NCBI GenBank assembly: GCA_035567895.1
Contig: DATMPC010000058.1
Coordinates: 1 to 64,000, forward strand
Direction: 5' to 3'
DNA from: Terriglobales bacterium
Lineage (GTDB): Bacteria > Acidobacteriota > Terriglobia > Terriglobales > Acidobacteriaceae
Length of the DNA stretch: 64,000 nt
Positions within the stretch are counted from its first letter, which is position 1, and every line of letters begins with the position of its first letter. A model generated the notes under the pieces. The model had not been told where the DNA came from and searched no databases. It worked only from the letters and a program-made list of their open reading frames with translations. The position numbers and the translations under genes are program-made. This document shows, piece by piece, positions 35,243 to 42,829 of this stretch.

Positions 35243-36286
35243 TCATCTAATGCCGTCCAAACGGCGACGCAACTTTGGCAGGCGTCCTTCTCCCCTGCTG
35301 AGGCGGGCCTTGATCTCCTGGAATTCGCTCGTGTCGATGATGTACTCACCACGGTCTGGAAGGTACGTAGCAATCTCATGCTGCGCAAGCTTGATTCGAT
35401 CAACTGTCATTGGGTGAGTCGCGAATGCCTTATTCATCAACGAGCGCTTTTGGGTTTCTCCTGCGCCCATCGTCTCGAAAAACGCGATGAACTCCTGCGG
35501 ATCGTATCCCGCCGTGTATTGATATTCCAAACCGAGCAGATCAGCCTCGCGTTCGGCATCGCGGCTGAATTTCATGTAGGTCATCGGACGGGCAAGACCT
35601 GCCAGTCCCCGAACAGCGAGTCCCACGGGACCGCCGACGAGAATGAGCGACATCGAAGCCGCATCGAAGATCTGCGCGCGAGTAGCATTCTTGGTGCCGT
35701 GTCGAGCCGCAACATGGCCAACTTCGTGCGCCATGGCTGCAACCAATTCGGCTTCATTGTCAGCCGCGAGAATCAGTCCTCGATTTATATAGAGAAATCC
35801 CCCTGGCAAAGCAAATGCATTTAGATCGTCGTCGTCGAGGACTTTGATCACGAATGGAATTTTGCAATCAGAATTCTGAACTACGTTCAGACCGAGGCGA
35901 TTCAGGTATTCATTCACGACCGGGTCAGCAATTAATCGCGACGAGCTTTCTATGGCATTTGCTAATTCTTCTCCAAGTTGACGTTCCTGCTCCGCGGAGT
36001 AGAAGTCGAGTCCACGACCGATACCCCGATCTCCGATTCTCGAAATGTCGTACTTTGCCTTTGACTTGGAGGTTTGGGATATGTCTTTATTCCGGGCATT
36101 CGTCGCACTGGGTAGGTGGTTAAGCCCAGAATTAACTGGAGTCTCGGGCGCCGTGGTCACTGGTTCTGGGCTGATCGACTGTGCTGTTGATTCTCGTGGA
36201 ACAAGACCCAAAAGAAGAACGATCAACAGAATGATTCCTTGAATGATTTCTCCGAAACGTGAAATCAGTCTTATTTGCGCCTGCAT
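35243..36286 (-). CDS. M48-family metalloprotease (BepA/LoiP-like)
   Basis: A 347-residue exported zinc protease. A hydrophobic N-terminus (IIQGIILLIVLLLGLVP) acts as signal or anchor. The domain begins DRGIGRGLDFYSAEQERQLGEEL-type sequence, then ALPGGFLYINRGLILAADNE, the zinc motif AHEVGHVAARHG (about 183-194) and the third ligand Glu in FSRDAEREADLLGLEY. MNKAFATHPMTVDRI is also characteristic. Family members control outer-membrane protein quality. CTGTC-N6-GACAG at 36339-36354 lies about 55 bases upstream of the start. Confidence 0.88.
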   Translation of the reverse strand: MQAQIRLISRFGEIIQGIILLIVLLLGLVPRESTAQSISPEPVTTAPETPVNSGLNHLPSATNARNKDISQTSKSKAKYDISRIGDRGIGRGLDFYSAEQERQLGEELANAIESSSRLIADPVVNEYLNRLGLNVVQNSDCKIPFVIKVLDDDDLNAFALPGGFLYINRGLILAADNEAELVAAMAHEVGHVAARHGTKNATRAQIFDAASMSLILVGGPVGLAVRGLAGLARPMTYMKFSRDAEREADLLGLEYQYTAGYDPQEFIAFFETMGAGETQKRSLMNKAFATHPMTVDRIKLAQHEIATYLPDRGEYIIDTSEFQEIKARLSRGEGRLPKLRRRLDGIR

Positions 36287-36570
36287 ATCATCTTCGCTTC
36301 AGCACCAAGATCGTAGAGGTGAGAACGGCTTGTGAAAACTGTCAGCTTCGACAGAGATGAGAAGAAAGCGCGTGAAGAGAGAACTCGGAGGCTGAGCGTG
36401 GGCTAGTCAAACAGAGCGCGGCTTGCAGAACGATAAGGTCGGGTCGGCGGCTATTCGGCGGCCGTTCAAGCCCTGTCTATATTGCTGGTTGTCTGGCGTC
36501 AGCAGCGATGTTACAAGTGAGTCGCAACTTTAATCCAGGTCTTCAAGAAATCTTGGAGTGGGAGGTCACA

Positions 36571-37299
36571 ATGCCTCTATCGAAGCGCGCGTTCGCTGAG
36601 TTCATGGGTACTTTTTGGTTGGTGTTTGGCGGGTGCGGCAGCGCGGTCCTTGCTGCAGCATTTCCTCAATTGGGAATCGGATTACTCGGAGTTGCGTTGG
36701 CCTTTGGCTTGACAGTTCTGACAATGGCCTACGCCATCGGACACGTGTCTGGGTGTCATCTCAATCCTGCCGTTTCTGTCGGCTTGTGGATGGGCAAGCG
36801 TTTCCCAGCTTCCGAGCTAATCCCGTACATTGTCGCCCAGGTGCTGGGAGCGATTGCGGGCTCTGGAGTCTTGTACGTGATCGCCTCCGGGAAGGACGGA
36901 TTTTCGACTGCTGCAGGTTTTGCGTCGAATGGCTACGGCGCTCACTCGCCCGGGGGATATTCCTTGCTCGCCGCCCTGGTCGCCGAGGTAGTGCTGACGT
37001 TCTTTTTCCTGATGATCATTCTCGGCTCAACCGACAAGCGCGCACCGCAAGGGTTTGCTCCAATCGCGATCGGACTCGGCTTGACGCTAATCCATCTTAT
37101 CGGTATCCCGGTCACGAACCTTTCTGTGAATCCCGCGCGGAGTACTGGACCAGCGCTATTTGTCGGAGGCTGGGCACTGGCACAACTGTGGATGTTCTGG
37201 GTCGCTCCCATTGTGGGCGCAGCGATCGCCGGCGTTGCCTACGGAGCATTCGCTGGCGCCGCCGAACCAGCGGTGGTGCGCGCAGCGGCTGCGCGCTAG
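36571..37299 (+). CDS. aqpZ: Aquaporin Z-type water channel
   Basis: A 242-residue, six-helix membrane protein. Both half-helix motifs are present: [12 protein letters not shown] and [33 protein letters not shown] is the usual MIP start. His and Arg at the selectivity positions (in LTLIHLIG and NPARS) favour a strict water channel over a glycerol channel. The start at 36571 follows GGAGG at five bases; the frame upstream to 36508 is unlikely. A water channel may fit osmotic control with DUF892 and SYLF proteins nearby, but that is only a suggestion. Confidence 0.92.
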   Translation: MPLSKRAFAEFMGTFWLVFGGCGSAVLAAAFPQLGIGLLGVALAFGLTVLTMAYAIGHVSGCHLNPAVSVGLWMGKRFPASELIPYIVAQVLGAIAGSGVLYVIASGKDGFSTAAGFASNGYGAHSPGGYSLLAALVAEVVLTFFFLMIILGSTDKRAPQGFAPIAIGLGLTLIHLIGIPVTNLSVNPARSTGPALFVGGWALAQLWMFWVAPIVGAAIAGVAYGAFAGAAEPAVVRAAAAR

Positions 37300-37588
37300 T
37301 CGCGCAACCCACGCTTCCGGTTTCGACACAGTAAGGTGCTACCTTTGTTTGGTCCCCGAGGACGCAGCAGCCTAACGTGCCCGATTCGGCATGGTCTAAG
37401 CCAGGAGTCTGCTTCGAAGAAACTTCCATAATGGCAATGCTTCAACCGCGAAGATGGGTGGCGGCATCCGACAACAACTAACAGTTCTGACAGGTTATGG
37501 TCGCCTCACGCTCTGTTCCAATATCGGAGCGGAGCGGCAGCTCTCGACCTCGTGACCGTGGCCGCATTCAGTGGTAAGGAGAACGGTG

Positions 37589-38164
37589 ATGAAATCCAGA
37601 ACAATCACACGAGTTATCGTTATTATCTTGCTGGCTACCGGTCTGGCGAATGCCGACTCCCCTGACGAGAAGCGGGAGAAGAGTCGAAAGATGGCATCCC
37701 AAACCTTACAAGACCTATATAAGCTGCAGCCGACTGCTCAGGGAGCTATCCAAAACGCTGCTGGGTACGCTGTCTTCAATAACATGGGGACGAACCTGTT
37801 TGTGTTGAGCACAGCGCGTGGCGCGGGGATCGCCGTCAACCCCAAGACGAAGCAGGAGACCTTCATGAAGATGATTTCGGCCGGTGCCGGTCTGGGCATT
37901 GGCGTAAAAAATTATCGAGTGATCTTCATGTTCGAGAACAATGACGCGCTGACACACTTCCTGGACTCCGGCTGGTCCGGTTCGGCGCAAGCGGACGCTG
38001 CTGCGAAGACCAGCAAGGCTGGTGGAGCATACTCGGGAGCCGCTGAGGTTGCACCGGGTGTGTGGGTCTACCAGATTACGAAGAAGGGTCTCGCCCTCCA
38101 GCTCACGCTGCAAGGCACGAAGTACTACAAGGACGACGACCTCAACAAACAGAACAAACAATAA
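37589..38164 (+). CDS. SYLF (Ysc84-like) lipid-binding-domain exported protein
   Basis: A 191-residue protein with a signal peptide (VIIILLATGLANA). The SYLF domain follows: GYAVFNNMGTNLFVLSTARG (about 65-85), GAGLGIGVKNYRVIFMFENN and HFLDSGWSGSAQADAAAKT. The start at 37589 follows AAGGAG at seven bases. Eukaryotic SYLF proteins bind phosphoinositides; the bacterial role is not settled. The gene stands alone; TGACAG at 37488-37493 lies about 100 bases upstream. Confidence 0.85.
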   Translation: MKSRTITRVIVIILLATGLANADSPDEKREKSRKMASQTLQDLYKLQPTAQGAIQNAAGYAVFNNMGTNLFVLSTARGAGIAVNPKTKQETFMKMISAGAGLGIGVKNYRVIFMFENNDALTHFLDSGWSGSAQADAAAKTSKAGGAYSGAAEVAPGVWVYQITKKGLALQLTLQGTKYYKDDDLNKQNKQ

Positions 38165-38318
38165 ACGGGCTTATTTGAAGCTGCGTAAATACGCTATGGG
38201 TTTCAAATAACACATTGCAGCAGCTAAGGCCTACTAGGAACAATGCACTTAGCGCCACGATTGGAAGTCCGTGCGTTCACTAAACCGCAGCGACATGTCA
38301 GCGATGGATCTCGGCTGA

Positions 38319-38588
38319 GATCCTTCGCCGGACCCGACAGAGCATCGCGGACCACCTTGGCGCCAGAATGGGAAACTGGCAAAACTGCCAGTGCAGATTG
38401 CCGTTTTCAAGCGGCTCAGTAAGCCCTCTTCCTTATTCTTTACGGCTGCAGGCGGCACGACCTTCAACGACAGTCACACCGGCGTTCCTCCGTTCGCACT
38501 AGGAGGAATTCGAGACTTGGCCGCTTACGGCGCCAATGAATTAATAACCAATCAGTATTTTCTCTTCCGGATGGGTTACATCCGTCGG
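38319..38588 (+). pseudogene. Remnant of a patatin-like/surface-antigen beta-barrel gene
   Basis: An open frame without a proper start encodes FFTAAGGTTFNDSHTGVPPF, then ALGGIRDLAAYGANEL and ITNQYFLFRMGYIRRL. This pattern resembles the C-terminal bacterial surface-antigen barrel of patatin-like phospholipases (GGTTF, P-x-F-x-LGG, L-x-AYG-x-NE, QYFLFRxGY). The frame is lost at the left att repeat at 38589, so the fragment lacks its N-terminal and last strands. An inverted repeat ACTGGCA-N4-TGCCAGT at 38375-38392 lies within it. The assignment is by pattern memory only. Confidence 0.55.
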
Positions 38589-38612
38589 TTGGGGTGGGTG
38601 ATGGGAATCGAA
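38589..38612. repeat. attL: partial copy of tRNA-His 3' end
   Basis: The 24 bases are identical to 41543-41566, which are the last bases of the tRNA-His gene. After the repeat the sequences diverge, so this is a remnant att site rather than a second tRNA gene. Confidence 0.88.
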
Positions 38613-38692
38613 TCTCACTCGCAACGTAAATAGAACAACTTAAAGCGCAGCAGATGGCACAAAATACGCTGTTTTAGATCTAAGGCAGTGTG

Positions 38693-38719
38693 AACGGCAC
38701 GGAAACGGCACGGGACACT
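38693..38719. repeat. Left copy of 27-bp element-end repeat
   Basis: It is identical over 27 bases to 41498-41524. Internally it holds two tandem ACGGCACGG units. Placed about 80 bases inside attL, with its twin just inside attR, it looks like an arm-type integrase binding site. Confidence 0.75.
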
Positions 38720-38749
38720 GCAGATTTCCAAACGCATCAGTTACCGACT

Positions 38750-38771
38750 GGATCACTGCGACCAGTGATCC
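38750..38771. repeat. Perfect 8-bp inverted repeat inside element
   Basis: GGATCACT (38750-38757) and AGTGATCC (38764-38771) flank a six-base loop. No U-run follows, so a protein binding site or a fold of a transcript is possible; function unknown. Confidence 0.5.
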
Positions 38772-38788
38772 TCCCGGTCTTTAAATAA

Positions 38789-38977
38789 AAGGCCGCGGAT
38801 GACCTGTTAGAGCGCATCAACAATAATCTGATTAAGCACAAGAAGAGTCTTCGGAATCAGGCGATTGCTAAGACTGCTGCTAAGTATGCCGGTCACGGAG
38901 TTGCGGGCGGGGCGGGCGGGAGCACCGTTTCACACTCGAATTCACTAAAGAACCTGAGCCCTATCAGTTTGACCTGA
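38789..38977 (+). pseudogene. Possible decayed coding fragment in the element
   Basis: A frame open from just after a TAA to a TGA encodes ADDLLERINNNLIKHKKSLR followed by a Gly/Ser stretch (YAGHGVAGGAGGSTVSHS). The composition looks protein-like with an amphipathic start, but there is no ATG, GTG or TTG at a sensible place. It may be the end of a broken gene. I do not recognise it. The rest of 38613-39120 shows only the repeats listed separately. Confidence 0.3.
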
Positions 38978-39120
38978 TGGGCGTGAGTACTAGTTGTGCT
39001 TACCTCCGCACAACCGCTTTGTTCTAGTGAAGGCGATTCACCGACTTGCATTGTCGGTACTTCACGGCGGTTGATTTAGCAGTCAAAGTTCTACGCCCAG
39101 CCTTGCCGTTCGGATTTCTG

Positions 39121-39363
39121 TTACCGCCTCAAAAACATGTCGTAGAGAACCCACGCTCTAGCTCCAAGAATGAGTGCTCCTGTCACTCGAATTTGGACGG
39201 CTCCCCAGCCGCTGGAGTATCTGTCCTCGGTAAGTGACCCCTGCGCTCTTAGCCAGACTGGCAAGTGAAACCAAGCGCGAGGCGAGGCCAGCATGAAAGC
39301 AGCGTTGATCGTCATCAGCACACCTACGATTACCGCAATGCAGGCACCCACAATGCTAATCAT
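39121..39363 (-). CDS. Small two-helix membrane protein, element cargo
   Basis: An 80-residue protein with an N-terminal helix (IVGACIAVIVGVLMTINAAF) and a C-terminal hydrophobic segment (VTGALILGARAWVLYDMFL), joined by a loop with Trp and Arg (PVWLRAQGSLTEDRY). Its ATG overlaps the stop of the upstream gene as ATGA, which implies translational coupling. I do not recognise the family. By position it could be an immunity or accessory protein for the upstream product; this is a guess from layout. Confidence 0.6.
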   Translation of the reverse strand: MISIVGACIAVIVGVLMTINAAFMLASPRAWFHLPVWLRAQGSLTEDRYSSGWGAVQIRVTGALILGARAWVLYDMFLRR

Positions 39364-39902
39364 CCGCAGCTACCCTTCTTCACACGAACGTTATAGCTCA
39401 CTCCAAATGAGACCGGAACACGCGTTCCCACTGATGGACCGACCACTGGCGGGCCGCTTCCCGGGGATTTGGTGACAGTTGAGCCTAGTAGTGGCATAGG
39501 CTGGAACGTTACGGAGTAGCTCAAACCGTTTGCGATTGCATTTGGGTTCTGTCCAGCAGGAACAGAAACCACGTTTCCACTAAAGCCGCTACCTCCGCCA
39601 AGTGCGGGTGCAAACACCAGGGTTGGCCCAGCATACAGGCTTTTTGTGGACGGTACGTAGGACGCGGTTCCGCCAACTCCAAACAAGCTGCCAAATACTG
39701 CGCCTGCAAAAGCACCAGGCGGTCCACCAACTAAACCGCCTATGGCATCCCCGGCGATGATCGTCGGAATGTTGGAGGTCACATTGCCACTTACGATAAC
39801 CGAATAAGCCGCCACACCCCGGACCGGGGCCCGACCACACTTCGCAAGGTCCGGGCTGACTCCGTGCCATATGGCGAGAGCATCAGTCGCAACGGCAAGC
39901 AT
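39360..39902 (-). CDS. Glycine-rich protein with hydrophobic glycine-zipper stretch, element cargo
   Basis: A 180-residue protein of unknown family. A hydrophobic Gly/Ala stretch (IGGLVGGPPGAFAGAVFGSL, about 51-70) resembles glycine-zipper segments that insert in membranes. The second half is beta-rich: SLYAGPTLVFAPALGGGSGF, NVVSVPAGQNPNAIANGLSY and TFQPMPLLGSTVTKS. It reminds me of C-terminal ends of RHS-like polymorphic toxins, but there is no RHS core and the 5' end may be truncated: no ribosome site precedes the ATG and it overlaps the gene on the other strand. The real start may lie further in. Confidence 0.55.
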   Translation of the reverse strand: MLAVATDALAIWHGVSPDLAKCGRAPVRGVAAYSVIVSGNVTSNIPTIIAGDAIGGLVGGPPGAFAGAVFGSLFGVGGTASYVPSTKSLYAGPTLVFAPALGGGSGFSGNVVSVPAGQNPNAIANGLSYSVTFQPMPLLGSTVTKSPGSGPPVVGPSVGTRVPVSFGVSYNVRVKKGSCG

Positions 39903-40046
39903 GTGTGGGTTGGTCTGGATGAGGATGAACGCATCATCTGTGTTGCCGCTACTGCGGATGAGGCACGGCGTAAGGTCAAGGGGATTCGTAGGTCAGAAGA
40001 GGCTAAGCAAGCCGAGGCAAAGAGGGAGGGGCGGGTCAAATCTTGA
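39864..40046 (+). CDS. Small unknown protein (possibly DUF5678-like)
   Basis: A 60-residue frame with a GTG start. NGKHVWVGLDEDERIICVAA followed by TADEARRKVKGI and a charged tail looks like a real small protein and faintly like DUF5678 domains (G-K-W/V-V ... A-x-T-x-x-E-A). It overlaps the 5' end of the Gly-rich gene on the opposite strand by 39 bases, so at least one of the two starts is wrong. Confidence 0.4.
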   Translation: MPYGESISRNGKHVWVGLDEDERIICVAATADEARRKVKGIRRSEEAKQAEAKREGRVKS

Positions 40047-40206
40047 GGACGGTTTCGTAAAAGACCGCCGCAACTGTTTTTGCGACATGAATGGTAACTA
40101 TTGAATCCGAAAAAAATTGGCGTAAACAAAGCAGTTATCAGCGTCTAGCGCATTATTAAGCACTCTAGGGTGTTGGGGAGCACCCGGAAAATGGAATTCA
40201 AAAACC

Positions 40207-40410
40207 GTGGAACTCCAATGGCTCAATGCAGCCGAAGCTGCCCAACATATCCGCGTCAAAACCCGCACAGTTCTTAAGTGGGCCAAGGAAGGCCGCATCC
40301 CCGCACACCCGCTGTCCGGCTCAAAGCGCGTGACCTGGAGATTTCTCCGCTCCGAGTTGGATGCTATGCTTGCCTCGCCATCTGCTGCCGAGCATGGGAG
40401 GACTCAATGA
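40207..40410 (+). CDS. Excisionase-like helix-turn-helix protein
   Basis: A 67-residue protein: LNAAEAAQHIRVKTRTVLKW then AKEGRIPAHPLSGSKRVTWR is the classic MerR-like excisionase/HTH_17 pattern with a wing (GSKRVTWRF). It ends 15 bases before the integrase start in the same direction. Such proteins bend DNA at att sites and direct excision. GTG start; the ATG alternatives are too far inside the domain. Confidence 0.82.
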   Translation: MELQWLNAAEAAQHIRVKTRTVLKWAKEGRIPAHPLSGSKRVTWRFLRSELDAMLASPSAAEHGRTQ

Positions 40411-40425
40411 GCAGCAGAACGAGAA

Positions 40426-41499
40426 ATGGAAGTGTTGTACCAGGACAAGCGCGATAAGTGTTGGCGCTTTTACTGGTGGGAAAACGGCAAACGGCACGCA
40501 ACGACATTGGGCCGGTTTCCTTCCAAAACGAAGGCATGGGCGGCGGCGAAGCCATACCGGGATGCGGTGGAGGCTACGGCGCTCAGCAAACCATCCGCAA
40601 TAACGGTAGGGGAATTGGTTAAGCAATACCGGGTTGAGAAGATGCCACAGCGGGCGAGCACAAGGCGCGGATACGAATCATTCATCCGCAACTACATTCT
40701 CCCTGAATGGCAAGATTCACAGATTACGGAGCTACAAGCACGGCCCGTTGAATTGTGGATTCAATCTCTCGCTCGTGCCCCAAAAACCAAGGTCCACATC
40801 CGGGGACTCATTCAAACTTTGTGGGATTACGCAATGTGGTGCGGGGACGTGGCCACACAGCGGAATCCGATGGAATTGGTGCAAATCAGGAATGCGTCTA
40901 AGCGGGTACGAAAACCACGAACCATGACCATTGAAGAGTTTCACCGGCTCTCTGCCGTTCTCACGGAGCCGTACCGAACGATGGCAACAGTCGCCGTATG
41001 TCTCGGCCTTCGATGGTCGGAACTTGTGGGCTTGAAGTGGCAGGACATAAATTGGATTAACGGGGAGCTTAGACTTCAACGCGCAGTTGTGAAGCAAGTT
41101 GAAGACGAAGTGAAGACCGTTCACTCGAGCAAACCACTTGCACTTGACCCGCGAATTCTAGACCTGCTCAAGCAACATAGACAGAACAGCATCTTCACCG
41201 AGCCGGAAGATTGGATCTTCGCTTCGCCCGAGAAGCATGGAAAGCTGCCACGGGGCTACACATCTTTTTGGGAGAAATTGGGACGCGCATGTCAGGACGC
41301 GGGCCTCGTCCACGTTTCACCTCACAGCTTTCGGCACAGTTATCGTGCGTGGCTTGATGAAGTGGGAACGCCGATCACTGTACAGCAACGCGCCATGCGT
41401 CACGGAGACATCCGCGTAACGATGAACTATGGAGATGCTATTGGTGACGGGTTGCGGGAAGCGTCAGCGAAGGTTGCAGCAAGAGCAATACCACAATAA
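40426..41499 (+). CDS. int: Tyrosine recombinase (phage-type integrase)
   Basis: The 357-residue enzyme has an N-terminal arm-binding domain (about 1-50, DKCWRFYWWENGKRHATTLG), a core-binding SAM-like domain (about 60-160) and the catalytic domain. The catalytic residues are Arg in CLGLRWSELVGLKW, His-x-x-Arg in PHSFRHSYR, His in RHGDIRVTMNYGD and the Tyr in that same segment. Its stop codon falls within the right 27-bp repeat and it reads towards the intact tRNA-His, about 45 bases away. It should catalyse insertion at the tRNA 3' end and, with the excisionase-like protein, excision. Confidence 0.92.
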   Translation: MEVLYQDKRDKCWRFYWWENGKRHATTLGRFPSKTKAWAAAKPYRDAVEATALSKPSAITVGELVKQYRVEKMPQRASTRRGYESFIRNYILPEWQDSQITELQARPVELWIQSLARAPKTKVHIRGLIQTLWDYAMWCGDVATQRNPMELVQIRNASKRVRKPRTMTIEEFHRLSAVLTEPYRTMATVAVCLGLRWSELVGLKWQDINWINGELRLQRAVVKQVEDEVKTVHSSKPLALDPRILDLLKQHRQNSIFTEPEDWIFASPEKHGKLPRGYTSFWEKLGRACQDAGLVHVSPHSFRHSYRAWLDEVGTPITVQQRAMRHGDIRVTMNYGDAIGDGLREASAKVAARAIPQ

Positions 41500-41524
41500 C
41501 GGCACGGAAACGGCACGGGACACT
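41498..41524. repeat. Right copy of 27-bp element-end repeat
   Basis: Identical to 38693-38719; begins at the integrase stop codon and lies 18 bases before the right att repeat. It holds two ACGGCACGG units in direct orientation. Confidence 0.75.
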
Positions 41525-41543
41525 AGCTAAGTAATTGATTAAT

Positions 41544-41620
41544 TGGGGTGGGTGATGGGAATCGAACCCACAACGTCCGGAGCCACAGTCCGGTGCTCTG
41601 CCAGTTGAGCTACACCCACC
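41544..41620 (-). tRNA. tRNA-His(GTG)
   Basis: A complete 77-base cloverleaf with encoded CCA. The acceptor is GTGGGTG/CACCCAC with the extra 5' G (position -1) opposite C73, the hallmark of tRNA-His. The anticodon loop CTGTGGC carries GTG between CCGGA and TCCGG. The T arm is GTGGG-TTCGATT-CCCAT. Its 3' 23 bases are the target of the integrative element downstream. Confidence 0.95.
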
Positions 41621-41740
41621 ATATCGAGGAAAAAGTACGAGCAGAATTCAGATTATAGCAGGTGAGTTTCGAAGTGACCGGCTCATGGAGAGCCGGCGAT
41701 GTTGATCGGGACTACACATCCCGAAATGGGCTGAACTTTC

Positions 41741-42829
41741 CTAACTGGCTGTCTCCGCATGCGAGGCTTCCATGGGAACGGCAGATACGCTATCGGTCAG
41801 CGCGGCCTCGCTCGAATAGCGAATGATGTGCTCGTATTCGTTGCCTGTGAGAGTCCGCAGTCTGGAAGTATCCATGGTGTAGGAGCCGATGAGATAAGGA
41901 AAGGCGTCTGGTGGAATTGAGGTTACTCCCCAATTCCACATGAAATTGACCACTGCTCGGCATAGAGCCGCGCTTGGTAAACGCTTCAAGCCAGTCCCGG
42001 CAAGTTTCGAGCATTGTTCTACGGTCAGGGATTCACCGCTTCCCGCTACATTGAGGACGGTGAGAGTTTCTCGCGACTTCGGCCGTCGCAGTGCCCAGGC
42101 GATCACTCTGGCCACGTCATCCACATGCACGAATTGCAACTCGTTTCGCAAATACGCCCGCCCACTTGGAAGGAGCATGGGCAGGCGTTTTCCGCGGCGC
42201 TCCAGCCGTTTCGCGATTCGCCCACGACCATACGCCGTGCCGCGCACGCAATTGATCATGTAGTTCTGGACAGCGGCTCCGGCGAAGATATGAGGCCGGA
42301 GAATGTAGACTTCGCATGGGCCCAAATCACGCGCACGCGCCTGCACGGCGAGATCGGCCTCCCGTTTGTGAATGGCGTACGCCAGCGTGTGCGCGTTAAG
42401 AGGATCGTTTTCCCGCGCCGGACGTTTGAGATCGGGTCCGTAGACTGCGACGCTGCTGAGATGGATGAACTTGGCAACGTGTCCACCCATGCGATTCACT
42501 TCGGCAACGGCTTCGACCACGCGAGCGGTGCCAGCTACGTTAATTCGCCACATTCGATCGCGATCAAGGACACCCGTTCGTACGGGATCAAGGATGAAAG
42601 CCAAATGGACTACACCGACTGCCCTGGTTTCACGAAGAATTTCGGTCATCCGCGAGCAGGAGGACTCTTGCCCAAGGTCAACACTTTCAAACTGGATCGA
42701 GGTTGAAGCATTCGCCGGGGGGCGAGTGTCGAGTCCAATGACATTGAAGCCCTCAAGTAGGGGCAACAGGCTCGTGCCAAGACTTCCGGAGACACCTGTC
42801 ACCAGCAATGAGGGCTTCGTCGAAGCCAT
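41741..42829 (-). CDS. NAD-dependent epimerase/dehydratase (extended SDR)
   Basis: A 362-residue enzyme with the Rossmann motif TGVSGSLGTSLLPLLEG at the start, VDLGQ, the NVAGTARVVEAVAEV segment, LSSVAVYGPD and the catalytic Tyr-x-x-x-Lys in LAYAIHKREADL. This is the extended SDR pattern used on nucleotide sugars, but residues 185-362 do not point to one substrate. Its ATG overlaps the stop of the parvulin gene by one base (TAATG), so they are translationally coupled even though no functional link is obvious. Confidence 0.88.
   Translation of the reverse strand: MASTKPSLLVTGVSGSLGTSLLPLLEGFNVIGLDTRPPANASTSIQFESVDLGQESSCSRMTEILRETRAVGVVHLAFILDPVRTGVLDRDRMWRINVAGTARVVEAVAEVNRMGGHVAKFIHLSSVAVYGPDLKRPARENDPLNAHTLAYAIHKREADLAVQARARDLGPCEVYILRPHIFAGAAVQNYMINCVRGTAYGRGRIAKRLERRGKRLPMLLPSGRAYLRNELQFVHVDDVARVIAWALRRPKSRETLTVLNVAGSGESLTVEQCSKLAGTGLKRLPSAALCRAVVNFMWNWGVTSIPPDAFPYLIGSYTMDTSRLRTLTGNEYEHIIRYSSEAALTDSVSAVPMEASHAETAS

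Larger units (their letters stand above)
38589..41566. mobile_element. 2.95-kb integrative element at tRNA-His
   Basis: A 24-bp direct repeat (38589-38612 and 41543-41566) duplicates the 3' end of tRNA-His: CCA end, acceptor strand and part of the T arm. Between the copies are a tyrosine integrase next to the intact tRNA, an excisionase-like gene, a small unknown gene, a coupled two-gene cargo on the opposite strand and 27-bp repeats near both ends. No replication, packaging or transfer genes are seen, so it would depend on helpers or be a reduced element. The layout (integrase beside intact tRNA, fragment at the far end) is classic for tRNA-targeting elements. Confidence 0.85.

Noticed and set aside
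38589-38612. Second tRNA-His gene
   Set aside because: Only the last 24 bases match; the rest of the cloverleaf is missing, so it is an att remnant.
42014-42706. Plus-strand frame of 230 codons opposite the epimerase gene
   Set aside because: Antisense shadow; the minus strand encodes a clear SDR enzyme.
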